Part shown: positions 9,801 to 17,849 of the stretch, one piece after another
Layout of the letters: every line of letters begins with the position of its first letter
Numbering within the stretch: position 1 is the stretch's first letter
NCBI RefSeq assembly: GCF_004331345.1
Contig: NZ_SJJZ01000003.1
Coordinates: forward strand, 558,001-622,000
From: Kribbella soli
GTDB lineage: Bacteria; Actinomycetota; Actinomycetes; Propionibacteriales; Kribbellaceae
Direction of reading: 5' to 3'
DNA length: 64,000 nt
Notes under the pieces: model-generated
Told to the model about the DNA's origin: nothing
The model's database searches: none
Seen by the model: only the letters and a program-made list of their open reading frames with translations
Made by a program: the position numbers and the translations under genes

Positions 9801-10381
9801 TCCATCAGCTCGCAGTAGTAGTTCTCCCGGCCGAAGATGTCGCGGAACTCCGCGGCGGCCTCGACGGCCTGCTTGTACTGCCCCAGCCGGAGCCGGGTCT
9901 GCACCTCGCCGGACGGGCAGCCGGTGGTCGCGATCAGGCCCTGGCCGTAGGTGTTCAGCAGGTCGCGGTCCATCCGGGGCTTGAAGTAGTAGCCCTCGAG
10001 GCTGGCCAGCGAGCTCATCTTGAACAGGTTGTGCATGCCGGAGGTGTTCTTCGCCAGCAGCGTCATGTGGGTGTAGGCACCCGAGCCGGAGACGTCGTCA
10101 CGGCCGGCGTTCGCGTCGCCCCACTTGACCCGTTTGCGCTCCGAGCGGTGGGTGTGCGGCGTCAGGTACGCCTCGACGCCGATGATCGGCTTGACGTCGT
10201 ACTTCTTCGCGGTCTTCCAGAACTCGTAGGCGCCGAACACGTACCCGTGGTCCGTGGTCGCGATCGCCGGCATGCCCATCTCCTGGGCGGTCTTGAACAA
10301 CTCGTCGATCCGCGCGGCGCCGTCCAGCATCGAGTACTCCGTGTGCACATGGAGATGCACAAAACTGTCGCTGGACGCCAT
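6833..10381 (-). CDS. dnaE: DNA polymerase III alpha subunit
   Basis: Replicative polymerase, 1182 residues, the normal DnaE1 length. Order: N-terminal PHP domain (FVHLHVHTEYSMLDGA, residues about 8-23), polymerase palm with catalytic aspartates in PDFDIDFDD, fingers, helix-hairpin-helix region, and a C-terminal OB fold (TIGGLVTAVQRKVNKRG) before the tau-binding tail. The ATG at 10381 is preceded by GGGAGG; an in-frame GTG at 10405 is less likely. It heads a leftward group with the two membrane protein genes. Because of length and the intact PHP it is the housekeeping enzyme rather than the mutagenic DnaE2. Confidence 0.97.
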   Translation of the reverse strand: MASSDSFVHLHVHTEYSMLDGAARIDELFKTAQEMGMPAIATTDHGYVFGAYEFWKTAKKYDVKPIIGVEAYLTPHTHRSERKRVKWGDANAGRDDVSGSGAYTHMTLLAKNTSGMHNLFKMSSLASLEGYYFKPRMDRDLLNTYGQGLIATTGCPSGEVQTRLRLGQYKQAVEAAAEFRDIFGRENYYCELMDHGLGIERNIQGDLLKLAKELGLPLVATNDLHYTKPEDSTAHAALLCVQSGSTLSDPNRFKFDANEFYVKTAAEMREVWKDYPEACDNTLLIAEQCDVSFTEGEGRFMPRFPCPEGHNEESWFVAEVETGLHYRYPDGIPDDVRKRTDYEIEVIVSKGYAGYFLVVADFINWAKANGIRVGPGRGSGAGSMCAYAMKITDLDPLLHGLFFERFLNPERMSMPDFDIDFDDRRRPEVIRYVTEKYGDDRVAMIVTYGTIKAKQAIKDAGRVLDYPFAMGDRITKAMPPAVMGKDVPLSGIFDPQHKRYSEAGEFRQLYEGDQDVRKIVDTARGLENLKRQWGVHAAGVIMSSEPLIELIPIMRREQDGQIITQFDYPSCETLGLVKMDFLGLRNLTIMDDAVKNIEAAHGISVDLDKLSKDLDDKPTYDLLARGDTLGVFQFDGGPMRALLRLMKPDNFEDISASTALYRPGPMGANSHTNYALRKNGQQEISYPHDELAVALEPVLGVTYGLIVYQEQVMEIAQRLAGYTLGKADLLRRAMGKKKREVLDAEYVGFAEGMKSNGFSDASVKALWDVLLPFSDYAFNKAHSAAYGLVSYWTAYMKANYPAEYMAAVLTSVKDDKDKMAIYLNECRRMGIKVLPPDVNESDSNFTPVGTDIRFGLSAIRNVGVNVVAEVVAAREEKGRFTDFVDFIDKVPLPVCNKRVIESLAKAGSFDSMSHARRAIVAVHEQAVDEAIDLKRNEAHGQFDLFSMGDDDADEGEGNSRLTVTVPEIEEWDKATKLAHERDMLGLYVSDHPLFGVEHVLTNGSDCTIGQLLADEERPDGSRVTIGGLVTAVQRKVNKRGDIYAIVTIEDLEGSIEVMMFSSAYQLHAHLLTNDAIILMKGRVRRREDRLELSGDEVVVPDLTEGPSGPVVLTMPVNRCTPPVVDQLKDILTSHPGMTEVHLRLQARQKTTVMRIGDRFRVTPTSSLMADLKALLGPSCLAS

Positions 10382-10599
10382 ATCGACGCAGACCTCCCAG
10401 GGCACGGTTCAGGTGGACCGGTACAGCCTATGCGGGCCCGTGGACAGTTCTGAATCGGCTCACCGGCGAGCCCTCCACCGCCCGCTATCCGGGCATGGAA
10501 CGCACCACTTCCACACCAGTTCGCACCCGGAGGTGCGGCAGGAGTGGAGCGGCCGACCTGGCGTCGAGCAGGGGTCTCAAGGACGCCAGGTCAGCCGGT

Positions 10600-10917
10600 T
10601 CAGGGGGTCGCAGCCGCGACCATCACGTGCACCGCGCCGTGGTGTTCCAGGTCTCGTCTCATCACTGGGAGACCGCCGTCGGTCAGGTGCTGCGGGGTCG
10701 GCACCACCACGACCCAGACGTCGTTGTCGCTGCGGACCTCGTCCAGCAGAGCCTCGAACGCGGCCGGTGCGGTCCGCGGGTGTTCGAGATAGACGGTGCC
10801 GAGCGCAAGGCCTTCGGCCAGGGCGAACGCCGCCAGGTCCACTTTCGCCGCGGCGATCTCGTCGTCCGTCGTCTGCACCCGTGCCCGGATGTAGCCGAGA
10901 GCCAAGGGACGCGTCAT
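10600..10917 (-). CDS. Small resolvase-fold protein without the catalytic serine
   Basis: 105 residues beginning ALGYIRARVQTTDDEI, which resembles the first strand and loop of serine recombinases (GYxRVSTxxQ), followed by a helix and the strand VWVVVVPTPQHL. The position of the nucleophilic serine is occupied by another residue and there is no DNA-binding C-terminus, so recombination is unlikely. Similar stand-alone domains are common in actinobacteria, with no known role. Its ATG overlaps the GH13 stop by four bases (ATGA), so it is translationally coupled to that gene. Nearest downstream gene, dnaE, is 218 bp away. Confidence 0.65.
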   Translation of the reverse strand: MTRPLALGYIRARVQTTDDEIAAAKVDLAAFALAEGLALGTVYLEHPRTAPAAFEALLDEVRSDNDVWVVVVPTPQHLTDGGLPVMRRDLEHHGAVHVMVAAATP

Positions 10918-12563
10918 GCCTCGCCCTCCACCAGGGTCCAGGCGGCACTGTTCGGGGGGAGCTTCTCGCCGGCCTCGGGGTTGCTGGCGAGGAGCAGGGG
11001 GCCGTCGACCGGGTTGCAGACGGGCTTGGGCGAGCAGTTGACGACGCAGGCGAAGCCGTCGCCGCGGGTGAACGCCAGTACGCCGGGCTCGGTCGGGAGC
11101 CAGCGGAAGTCGTCCGACCCGAGTGCGGGGAGGCGGTGCCGCAGAGCGAGTGCCTCCCGGTACAGGTGCAGCATCGAGTCACCGCGGTCGAGCATCCGGT
11201 CCACCGCGTGCTCCGCGAACCAGTCCGGCTGCGGCAACCACGTCGTACCGGCAGAGCCGTCCGGTGAGAACCCGAACACGTCGTGCTCCGCCGTCCAGGG
11301 CAGCGGGACGCGGCACCCGTCTCGTCCTCGCCGGACCCCGCCGGTGCGGTGGAACATCGGATCGGTGAGCAGGTGCTCGGGCAGATCGGTGACCTCCGGC
11401 AGGCCGAGCTCCTCGCCTTGATAGAGGTACGCCGATCCCGGCAGCGCCAGCATGAGCAGCGCGGCCGCCCGGGCCCGGGCCAGGCCGAGTTCGAGATCGC
11501 CGGGTCCGGTGCCCGGTGCACCTCCGGCATACCGGGTGACCGACCGCGGCATGTCGTGGTTGTTCAGCACCCAGGCGACGGAGGACCCGGACCCGGCGAT
11601 CGTCTCGAGCCCCCGGTCGATCACGTCGTACAGCGCCGGCGCCTCCCAGTCGGCGCGGAGGAACTCGAAGAAGAAGGTCTGGTGCAGCTCGTCCGGGCGC
11701 TGGTACTGCGCGAGCTGCTCGGTGTCGAGCAGGCCGACCTCGCCGACCAGGACCCGCTCCCTGCCGGTCCGCTGCGTGTACTCCTCCGCGACGGCCCGCC
11801 AACTGCGCCACACGTCGTGCACCTCGGGTTGGTTCCAGGCGTGCGGGTTGATCGGGTCGCCGGTCAGCTCGTCGTGGTCGGCCTGCTCATGGTCCGGGAG
11901 CCCTTCGGCCTTGTGCAGCCCGTGCGCGACGTCGATCCGCAGCCCGTCGGCGCCACGGTCGAACCAGAACCGCAGCACCTCCTCGAAGGCAGCCTCGACG
12001 TCCGGGTGCCGCCAGTTGAAGTCGGGCTGCTCGGTCGCGAAGGTATGCAAGTACCACTGGCCGTCCGGCACCTGCTGCCACGCGGACCCACCGAAGATCG
12101 ACCGCCAGTTGTTCGGCGGTTCGTCGCCCTGACCGTCCGCGAAATGAAACCGGTCCCGCTCCGGGCTCCCGGGACCGGCCGCGAGCGCCGCCAGGAACCA
12201 GTGGTGCTCGATGGAGCAGTGGTTCGGTACGACGTCGACGATCACCTTGAGATCGAGGCGATGGGCGTCGCGGATCAGCCGGTCGAAGGAGTCCAGCGTT
12301 CCGTAGTCCGGGTGGACGCCGCGATAGTCCGAGACGTCGTACCCGTGGTCGTGCAGCGGTGACGGGTAGAACGGGTTCAGCCACAGCCCGTCGACGCCGA
12401 GGCTGCGCAGGTACGGCAACCGGGCCCGGACACCGTCCAGGTCGCCGATCCCGTCACCGTCGGAGTCCGCGAAGCTGCGCACGTAGACCTGGTAGATGAC
12501 CGCATCCCGCCACCAGCCGGGCGTGCTGCCGCGGAGCGGTGGGCAACTCGTCTCGGGAGACAT
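10914..12563 (-). CDS. GH13 alpha-glucosidase / oligo-1,6-glucosidase-like enzyme
   Basis: 549 residues; cytoplasmic GH13 enzyme hydrolysing short alpha-glucosides. N-terminal WWRDAVIYQVYVRSFADSDG and DVVPNHCS are family regions; catalytic residues are visible: nucleophile Asp in GLRIDVAHG, acid/base Glu in VLVGEVGLL, and transition-state Asp in LNNHDMPR. No signal peptide. The ATG at 12563 follows GAGG at the right distance. A perfect LacI-type palindrome lies 27 bp upstream, so repression by a LacI-family regulator (not in the window) is likely. Maltose, isomaltose or trehalose preference cannot be decided. Confidence 0.9.
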   Translation of the reverse strand: MSPETSCPPLRGSTPGWWRDAVIYQVYVRSFADSDGDGIGDLDGVRARLPYLRSLGVDGLWLNPFYPSPLHDHGYDVSDYRGVHPDYGTLDSFDRLIRDAHRLDLKVIVDVVPNHCSIEHHWFLAALAAGPGSPERDRFHFADGQGDEPPNNWRSIFGGSAWQQVPDGQWYLHTFATEQPDFNWRHPDVEAAFEEVLRFWFDRGADGLRIDVAHGLHKAEGLPDHEQADHDELTGDPINPHAWNQPEVHDVWRSWRAVAEEYTQRTGRERVLVGEVGLLDTEQLAQYQRPDELHQTFFFEFLRADWEAPALYDVIDRGLETIAGSGSSVAWVLNNHDMPRSVTRYAGGAPGTGPGDLELGLARARAAALLMLALPGSAYLYQGEELGLPEVTDLPEHLLTDPMFHRTGGVRRGRDGCRVPLPWTAEHDVFGFSPDGSAGTTWLPQPDWFAEHAVDRMLDRGDSMLHLYREALALRHRLPALGSDDFRWLPTEPGVLAFTRGDGFACVVNCSPKPVCNPVDGPLLLASNPEAGEKLPPNSAAWTLVEGEA

Positions 12564-12589
12564 CGGGAACCTCGGCAACGGTGTGAGGG

Positions 12590-12601
12590 GACAACGTTGT
12601 C
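12590..12601. promoter_or_regulatory. LacI-family operator-like palindrome upstream of GH13 gene
   Basis: Perfect 12-bp palindrome GACAACGTTGTC with the central CG typical of LacI/GalR-family sites, 27 bp upstream of the alpha-glucosidase start. In actinobacteria such sites control glucosidase and sugar transporter genes. The cognate repressor is not encoded here. Confidence 0.7.
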
Positions 12602-12640
12602 AGCAAGGATCCGCAGACCGGACGGCCAAGGCATCGGGAC

Positions 12641-12664
12641 ACCTACGTATTTCGGTACGTAGGT
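12641..12664. repeat. Hairpin/palindrome between LuxR-type and GH13 genes
   Basis: Perfect 9-bp arms ACCTACGTA and TACGTAGGT with a 6-base loop. It lies 14 bp beyond the stop of the LuxR-type gene and 78 bp before the GH13 start. It may be a weak terminator or a second regulator site; no U-tract follows on the leftward transcript. Confidence 0.6.
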
Positions 12665-12677
12665 AGCCCTGGAAACG

Positions 12678-14987
12678 TTACCGCTCGGGGTGCTCGGCCA
12701 CCCAGCGGCCGACCTGCGCCCGGGAGGCGAAGCCGAGCTTGCTCAGGATGTGGTCGACATGGGTCTCGGCAGTGCGCTGCGAGATCACCAGACGGGCGGC
12801 GATCTCCCGGTTGCTGAGGCCTTCACCGAGCAGTACGGCGATCTCGTGCTCCCGCCGCGTCAGCCGCCCGGCCAGCCCAGGCTTCGCCGCGCTCTCCCGC
12901 TCCTCCCCCAGCGCCAGCGCGACCGCCTGTTCGAACGAGTACGCCGCCCCCTGCGCGAACGCCGCGTCGAAGGCGACGTCGCCGACCGCTGCCCGGATCC
13001 CCTGCTCGGTCTGGTCGTCGAACTGGCTGTACGGCGTCGTCTCGTCGACATGTGCACCACTGGATCGCCACACCGCCCGCGACGCACCCATCAACCGGGC
13101 GGCCCGCTCGTCCGGTGCGGCCGAGCCGGCGCACCACGAGAGCGCCTGCATGCAGAACCCGATCCCGGTCCGGTCGTTCAGCGGCTGCCACAACCGGATC
13201 GCCTCCCGGAACGACCGGGTCGCCTCGTCGAACCGATCGTGGTCGCGCCACTGCACGAGCCCGACACTCCACAGCGCATAGGCCTTCGACGAGTCCGCGC
13301 CCCGGGATGCGGCCAGTTCGTACGCCGCCTGACTGAACCCCTCCACCCGCGGATCGCCGAGGAAGAAGGTGGTCGCGGCCAGCAGGATCAGCGAGTCGAA
13401 CTCGCCGAGCTTGTCGCCGACCGCACGGTACCCGGCCAGGCCCTCCTCCAGCAGGGTGATCGCGCCGGGCAGGTCACCCTGGTAGAGCAGCGCATGCCCG
13501 GCGACCTCCGCGATCCGGGCGCGCAGCGGATCGTCGTCGTACCGCTCGGCGAGTTCCGCGCACTCCGCCAGCAGTGGGCCCAGCTGGTCCGTCTCGCCGA
13601 GGAACATCGCCAGATAGCCGCCCGCCCAGAGCCCCAGGGCCCGCGCGGGCGTCGGCTCCGGCGCTGCACCGATCGCCAGGGTGAGGTACCGGTGACCTTC
13701 GCGGAGGAAGCCGGCGAACCAGAAGTTCCACAGCGGTGCGGCGATCTCTACGGCGGCCGGGCCCTCACCAGGCTCCGCCAGGCAGAAGTCGAGCGCGGCC
13801 CGCAGATTGTCGTGCTCACGGCGCATCCGGATGAACCAGTCGGCCTGCCCCGGACCGAAGCTGTCCTCCGCCCACGCGGCCGCCAGCGCCCGGTAGTAGT
13901 CACGATGCCGGAGCTTGAACTCCCGGGTCCGGCCGGCCTCGGCCAGCCGCAGGCCGCCGTACTGGCTGATCGTGGTGAGCATGTCGTACCAGGCAACCGT
14001 GTGAGTGGTGGCCATCGTGCGGGTGATGATCGACTTGTTCACCAGACCCGCGACCAGGTCGAGCATGTCGTGCCGTGGGATTCCGTCGCCGGAACAGACC
14101 TCCTCCGCGCCCTCGAGGTCGAAGCCGCCGGAGAAGACCGACAGCCGCTCCCACAGCAGCCGCTCGGCCGGTAAGCACAGGTCGTAACTCCAGGTCACTG
14201 CAGCGTCCAGCGCCTGCTGCCGAACCGGTCCGGCCGACCTTCCACCGGACAGCAGCCGGAAGCGGTCCTCGAGCCGCTCCAGGATCTGCGACAAGGACAG
14301 GGTCCGCATCCACACCGCCGCGAGCTCCAGCGCGAGCGGTACGCCGTCCAGCTGCCGGCAGACCTCGATCACCTGAGCCCGGTTGCTCTCGTCGATCTCG
14401 AACTCCGGCACCACAGCGCGCACCCGGTCGGTGAAGAGAACCAGTGACTCGTACTGACCCACGTCGGCGTCCGGAGCGTCCGCCGGCGGTGTCGACAAGG
14501 GCTGCACCGCGAGCACCTGCTCACCTTCCACGCCCAGCACGTGCCGGCTGGTCGCGAGGATCCGGAGCTGTGGCGCGGCGGCCAGCAGCTTGCTCACCAG
14601 GACGGCGCAGGCGTCGGCCACCTGTTCACAGTTGTCCAGCACGAGCAGCAGGTGCTTGTCTTCCAGGTACTCGGCGAGATCAGCGGTCGGGTCGGCCGAC
14701 ACCTGGCTCAGCTCGAGCGCTCCCGCCAGCGTGAGCCCGAGCAGGGCGGGGTCGTGCAGCGCAGCCAGCTCGACGAACCACACTCCGTCGGAGAAGGTAC
14801 GCCGTACCTCGGCAGCCATCCGCAGTGCCAGGCGGGTCTTGCCGACTCCCCCGGCGCCGGTCAGCGTCAGCAGACGGCTGCTGGACAGCAACCGCCTCGT
14901 ATCCGCCAGCTCGCGACGCCGTCCGACGAAACTGGTCAGCTCAGCCGGCAACCGCCCACGAGCCGATGCTGGCTTCGACCCCGCCAT
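12678..14987 (-). CDS. Large ATPase-containing LuxR-family transcriptional regulator
   Basis: 769 residues. An NB-ARC/AAA-type ATPase follows a short start (LPAELTSFVGRRRELADTRR), with Walker A GAGGVGKT near residue 48 and Walker B-like LLLVLDNCEQ. A long helical TPR-like region occupies the middle, and a LuxR-type helix-turn-helix closes the protein (LTRREHEIAVLLGEGLSNRE, then AETHVDHILSKLG). Such STAND-type regulators bind ATP and an inducer before oligomerising on DNA. No partner gene points to an inducer; the downstream alpha-glucosidase makes a carbohydrate link possible (MalT-like architecture) but unproven. Confidence 0.88.
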   Translation of the reverse strand: MAGSKPASARGRLPAELTSFVGRRRELADTRRLLSSSRLLTLTGAGGVGKTRLALRMAAEVRRTFSDGVWFVELAALHDPALLGLTLAGALELSQVSADPTADLAEYLEDKHLLLVLDNCEQVADACAVLVSKLLAAAPQLRILATSRHVLGVEGEQVLAVQPLSTPPADAPDADVGQYESLVLFTDRVRAVVPEFEIDESNRAQVIEVCRQLDGVPLALELAAVWMRTLSLSQILERLEDRFRLLSGGRSAGPVRQQALDAAVTWSYDLCLPAERLLWERLSVFSGGFDLEGAEEVCSGDGIPRHDMLDLVAGLVNKSIITRTMATTHTVAWYDMLTTISQYGGLRLAEAGRTREFKLRHRDYYRALAAAWAEDSFGPGQADWFIRMRREHDNLRAALDFCLAEPGEGPAAVEIAAPLWNFWFAGFLREGHRYLTLAIGAAPEPTPARALGLWAGGYLAMFLGETDQLGPLLAECAELAERYDDDPLRARIAEVAGHALLYQGDLPGAITLLEEGLAGYRAVGDKLGEFDSLILLAATTFFLGDPRVEGFSQAAYELAASRGADSSKAYALWSVGLVQWRDHDRFDEATRSFREAIRLWQPLNDRTGIGFCMQALSWCAGSAAPDERAARLMGASRAVWRSSGAHVDETTPYSQFDDQTEQGIRAAVGDVAFDAAFAQGAAYSFEQAVALALGEERESAAKPGLAGRLTRREHEIAVLLGEGLSNREIAARLVISQRTAETHVDHILSKLGFASRAQVGRWVAEHPER

Positions 14988-15069
14988 GCCTCAGGGTAGG
15001 CCGGATCGGAGCGCTTGAGACCGGCTCGGAGCGCACGCTGCGGGAGCGGTGCGGATTGCGAGGCGAGGT

Positions 15070-15996
15070 TTACTGGGCGTCGACGAGCAGGTCGAGGGCC
15101 TGGTCGAGGTCTTCGGGGTACTTCGAGGTGAACTCGACGTACTCGCCGCTGCCGGGGTGGGTGAAGCCGAGGCGCATCGCGTGCAGCCACTGGCGGGTGA
15201 GGCCGAGGCGTTCGGCCAGCACCGGGTCGGCGCCGTACGTCAGGTCGCCGCAGCACGGGTGGCCGATCGCGGACATGTGGACGCGGATCTGGTGGGTGCG
15301 GCCGGTCTCGAGGGTGATCTCCAGGAGGGTCCCGTACCGGAACGCCTCAAGGGTCTCGTAGTGCGTGATGCTCGGCTTGCCGCCGGCCACCACGCCGAAC
15401 TTGTAGTCGTGGTGCGGGTGCCGGTCGATCGGCGCGTCGACCGTACCGGTGAACGGGTCGGGATGACCCTGCACGAGCGCGTGGTAGATCTTCTTGACCG
15501 TGCGCTCCTTGAAGGCGCGCTTCAGGACGGTGTACGCGTACTCCGTCTTCGCGACCACCATCAGCCCGGACGTTCCGACGTCCAGCCGGTGCACGATGCC
15601 CTTGCGCTCGGCTGCGCCGCTCGTGGAGATGTTGAAGCCCGCGCCGGCCAGATGCCCGATCACGGTCGGGCCGGTCCACCCGGGCGACGGGTGCGCGGCG
15701 ACGCCGACCGGCTTGTCCACGACGACGATCTCGTCGTCGTCGTACACGATCCGCAGGTTGTCGACGGTCTCCGGTACGACGGTCACCTCGGACGGCGGGG
15801 CCGGCAGTTCGACGTCGAGCAGTACGCCGGCCGCGACCCGGGACGACTTCGGCGCCGTGGCCCCGTCGACCTGGACCAGGCCGGACTCGATCAGCTCGGC
15901 CGCCTTCGTCCGGGAGACACCGAACAGCCGCGACAGCGCGGCGTCCAGCCGCTCCCCCGCGAGACCGTCGGGCACCATCACGGTCCGGGAGCTCAC
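15070..15996 (-). CDS. rluD: RluD-family 23S rRNA pseudouridine synthase
   Basis: 308 residues: S4 RNA-binding domain at the N-terminus (ERLDAALSRLFGVSRTKAAE) followed by the pseudouridine synthase core with the catalytic aspartate in HRLDVGTSGLMVVAK and conserved GRTHQIRVHM. It converts uridines in 23S rRNA helix 69. The GTG start overlaps the lspA stop by four bases (GTGA), giving translational coupling; lspA-rluD adjacency is widely conserved. Members of this family modify different uridines, so the exact target is inferred. Confidence 0.93.
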   Translation of the reverse strand: MSSRTVMVPDGLAGERLDAALSRLFGVSRTKAAELIESGLVQVDGATAPKSSRVAAGVLLDVELPAPPSEVTVVPETVDNLRIVYDDDEIVVVDKPVGVAAHPSPGWTGPTVIGHLAGAGFNISTSGAAERKGIVHRLDVGTSGLMVVAKTEYAYTVLKRAFKERTVKKIYHALVQGHPDPFTGTVDAPIDRHPHHDYKFGVVAGGKPSITHYETLEAFRYGTLLEITLETGRTHQIRVHMSAIGHPCCGDLTYGADPVLAERLGLTRQWLHAMRLGFTHPGSGEYVEFTSKYPEDLDQALDLLVDAQ

Positions 15997-16640
15997 TGGC
16001 GGTGCTCCCGGGTCCCGTCGAGCCTGATCCCGCGCAGTGTCTGGATCACCAGCAGTACGGCGGCCGACGTCACGGCCATGTCCGCGACATTGAAGATCGC
16101 CCAGTGCGGGGTCTGCAGGAAGTCGACCACGTGCCCGTGGAACGGCGAGGGCTCCCGGAAGATGCGGTCCAGGATGTTCCCGACCGCACCGCCGAACAGC
16201 AGGCCGAACGCGACCGCCCAGCCCGCCGACCCGAGCTTGCGGGACAGGTAGACCACGCCGAGCGCCACGGTGATCTGGACCGCGCTGATGTACGGCGTGT
16301 AGCCGGCGCCGAGGCTGAACGCGGCGCCGGAGTTCCGGATCAGGTTGAACTTGAGCAGCGAGCCGATCACATCCACCGGTTCACCCGGCGTCAGATGCGC
16401 CAAGGCGAGCGCCTTGGTCACCTGATCCAGCACCAGAATCAGCAACCCGACCCCGCCGAACACAACAGTCCACTTCCACGACCGCCCGCCGGACGAGCCG
16501 TCGTCGTCGCGGCCGGATTCGTTCGCCGCGGACGACGGAGAACCGGCCGACGGGTCGTCGGCCGGTTCCGGTGAGTCTGCGTCCCCCACCTGGTGGGACG
16601 AGGCGGCGTCGTTCAGCGGCGTTCCTGGCGTTCTTTGCAT
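15993..16640 (-). CDS. lspA: Lipoprotein signal peptidase (signal peptidase II)
   Basis: About 215 residues. Membrane aspartyl protease cleaving lipoprotein signal peptides. Four transmembrane helices follow an unusual ~50-residue Asp/Ser/Glu-rich cytoplasmic extension. Catalytic aspartates lie in GAVGNILDRI and FNVADMAV, and the NLIRNSGAAFS region is conserved. The start is uncertain: ATG at 16640 is given, an in-frame GTG sits at 16649, both overlapping the DksA-like gene by about 30 bp, and neither has a clear ribosome-binding site. Its stop overlaps the rluD start. Confidence 0.9.
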   Translation of the reverse strand: MQRTPGTPLNDAASSHQVGDADSPEPADDPSAGSPSSAANESGRDDDGSSGGRSWKWTVVFGGVGLLILVLDQVTKALALAHLTPGEPVDVIGSLLKFNLIRNSGAAFSLGAGYTPYISAVQITVALGVVYLSRKLGSAGWAVAFGLLFGGAVGNILDRIFREPSPFHGHVVDFLQTPHWAIFNVADMAVTSAAVLLVIQTLRGIRLDGTREHRQ

Positions 16641-17317
16641 GAGACGCACAGTGTCGCACGCGGGAATGCCTGCAGCCGACCCTTGCCGATCGCGTTGCCG
16701 CAGTTGTCGCAGACGCCGTACGTGCCGTCGTCGATCCGCGTCAGCGCGAACTCGATCTGGTTCAGCATGTCGCGGGCGTTGTTGGCCAGCGTCAGCTCGT
16801 GGTACCGCTCAAGAGTTGTGGAGCCGACGTCCGCCTGGTCGTTACCGGCGCCGTCGCTGCCGTCCCGGAACAGGCCCGCGATCTCCTGCTCGGCGTCCTT
16901 GATCTCCTGCTTGAGGTGCTCGACCTCACCCTCGAGCTCGGCGCGCAGCTCGGCCAGCTCGGCAGCGGTCCACGGGTCCTCGCCCGGCTTCACCTTGAAG
17001 GTCTCGGCCGTGTGTGCTGCGGACTTCGCCGGCGCAGTCGCCGGGGTCCTGTTCTCGTTCGTCTTCATGGCCACCCTCTTCGTCGGAGCTTGCTTGGCAG
17101 GGGTCTTAGCCGCTGTGCTTTTCTTGGCCGCGGTGGTCGATGACGACTTCTTCACCGCGGAGGTCTTCTTGGCCGGCGAGGTCTTCGCCGTACCGTTGCG
17201 AGCCGTCGTCTTCTGGACCGGTTCGGACTGCTTCTCGGCGGCGCTCTTCTTGGCCGCGCTCTTCTTGGCCGCGGCAGAACGTTGGGGGGCGGACTTCTTC
17301 CGTGCCGATGTAGCCAT
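16613..17317 (-). CDS. DksA/TraR-type zinc-finger protein with histone-H1-like tail
   Basis: 234 residues. The first ~100 are Lys/Ala-rich with repeated PAKK, AAKK and VKKS motifs, resembling bacterial histone-H1-like tails. The C-terminal part has a coiled coil (LAELRAELEGEVEHLKQEI) and a four-cysteine zinc finger (CDNC and CVSC) as in DksA/TraR proteins that bind the RNA polymerase secondary channel. The ATG at 17317 has a GGGGG-rich site upstream. A DksA-like gene before lspA is usual in actinobacteria; the basic tail suggests additional DNA or RNA binding. The coiled-coil tip aspartates of E. coli DksA were not identified. Confidence 0.85.
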   Translation of the reverse strand: MATSARKKSAPQRSAAAKKSAAKKSAAEKQSEPVQKTTARNGTAKTSPAKKTSAVKKSSSTTAAKKSTAAKTPAKQAPTKRVAMKTNENRTPATAPAKSAAHTAETFKVKPGEDPWTAAELAELRAELEGEVEHLKQEIKDAEQEIAGLFRDGSDGAGNDQADVGSTTLERYHELTLANNARDMLNQIEFALTRIDDGTYGVCDNCGNAIGKGRLQAFPRATLCVSCKERQERR

Positions 17318-17504
17318 GGTCAGCTACCCCCTGCCTTCCGTCGGAGACTGAAGCGGACTGGTCGCAAGACAGTAGGCCACGCGAACACCGCGTGCCAGTC
17401 CGACTCGCAGACCGTGGACATACGGTAGTCGGTTCTTCAAGTCCGCTCGATGTTCTGCGCGTCACAACCGCATTGCGGACATCACTGTCCGTAACATTCG
17501 CAGG

Positions 17505-17780
17505 TCAACCGAGCAGTTGCTCGAACCGCGACCGGATGTCGTTCGCATCCCCCTCCACCTCGACCAGCTTGTCCCTGCTGGTCGCACCATGCACCAGAGT
17601 TACTGCGGACCCCCGTACGCCGAACTCCGCTGCCACCGCCGCCAGGACAGCCTTCGTTGCCTGTCCCTCCACCGCACGGGCTGCCACCGCGACCACCAGC
17701 GCCGGCCCGGACGGACCGTCGTACCGGCCACCCACCGCGGTCCTGGAAGCCCCCGGCTTCACCCGCACGAGAATTCTCAT
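17505..17780 (-). CDS. DUF167 (YggU-like) family protein
   Basis: 91 residues matching the whole DUF167 family: start MRILVRVKPGASRTAVGG, middle AVEGQATKAVLAAVAAEFGV, and VTLVHGATSRDKLVEVEG. It is a small conserved alpha/beta protein of unknown role, often near yggT or division genes. The ATG at 17780 has little spacing signal. It lies 187 bp upstream of the DksA-like gene in the same direction and is back-to-back with the ileS leader. Confidence 0.9.
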   Translation of the reverse strand: MRILVRVKPGASRTAVGGRYDGPSGPALVVAVAARAVEGQATKAVLAAVAAEFGVRGSAVTLVHGATSRDKLVEVEGDANDIRSRFEQLLG

Positions 17781-17849
17781 ACCCGAATTCTCGCAATACC
17801 ACTGATTAACGATTCGTAGTCACCTCGTACGACGCCGTACACTCATGAC

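Noticed and set aside
10600..10917. Mobile element remnant (serine recombinase)
   Set aside because: No catalytic serine, no DNA-binding end, no terminal repeats; it is coupled to a metabolic gene and looks like a stand-alone domain.
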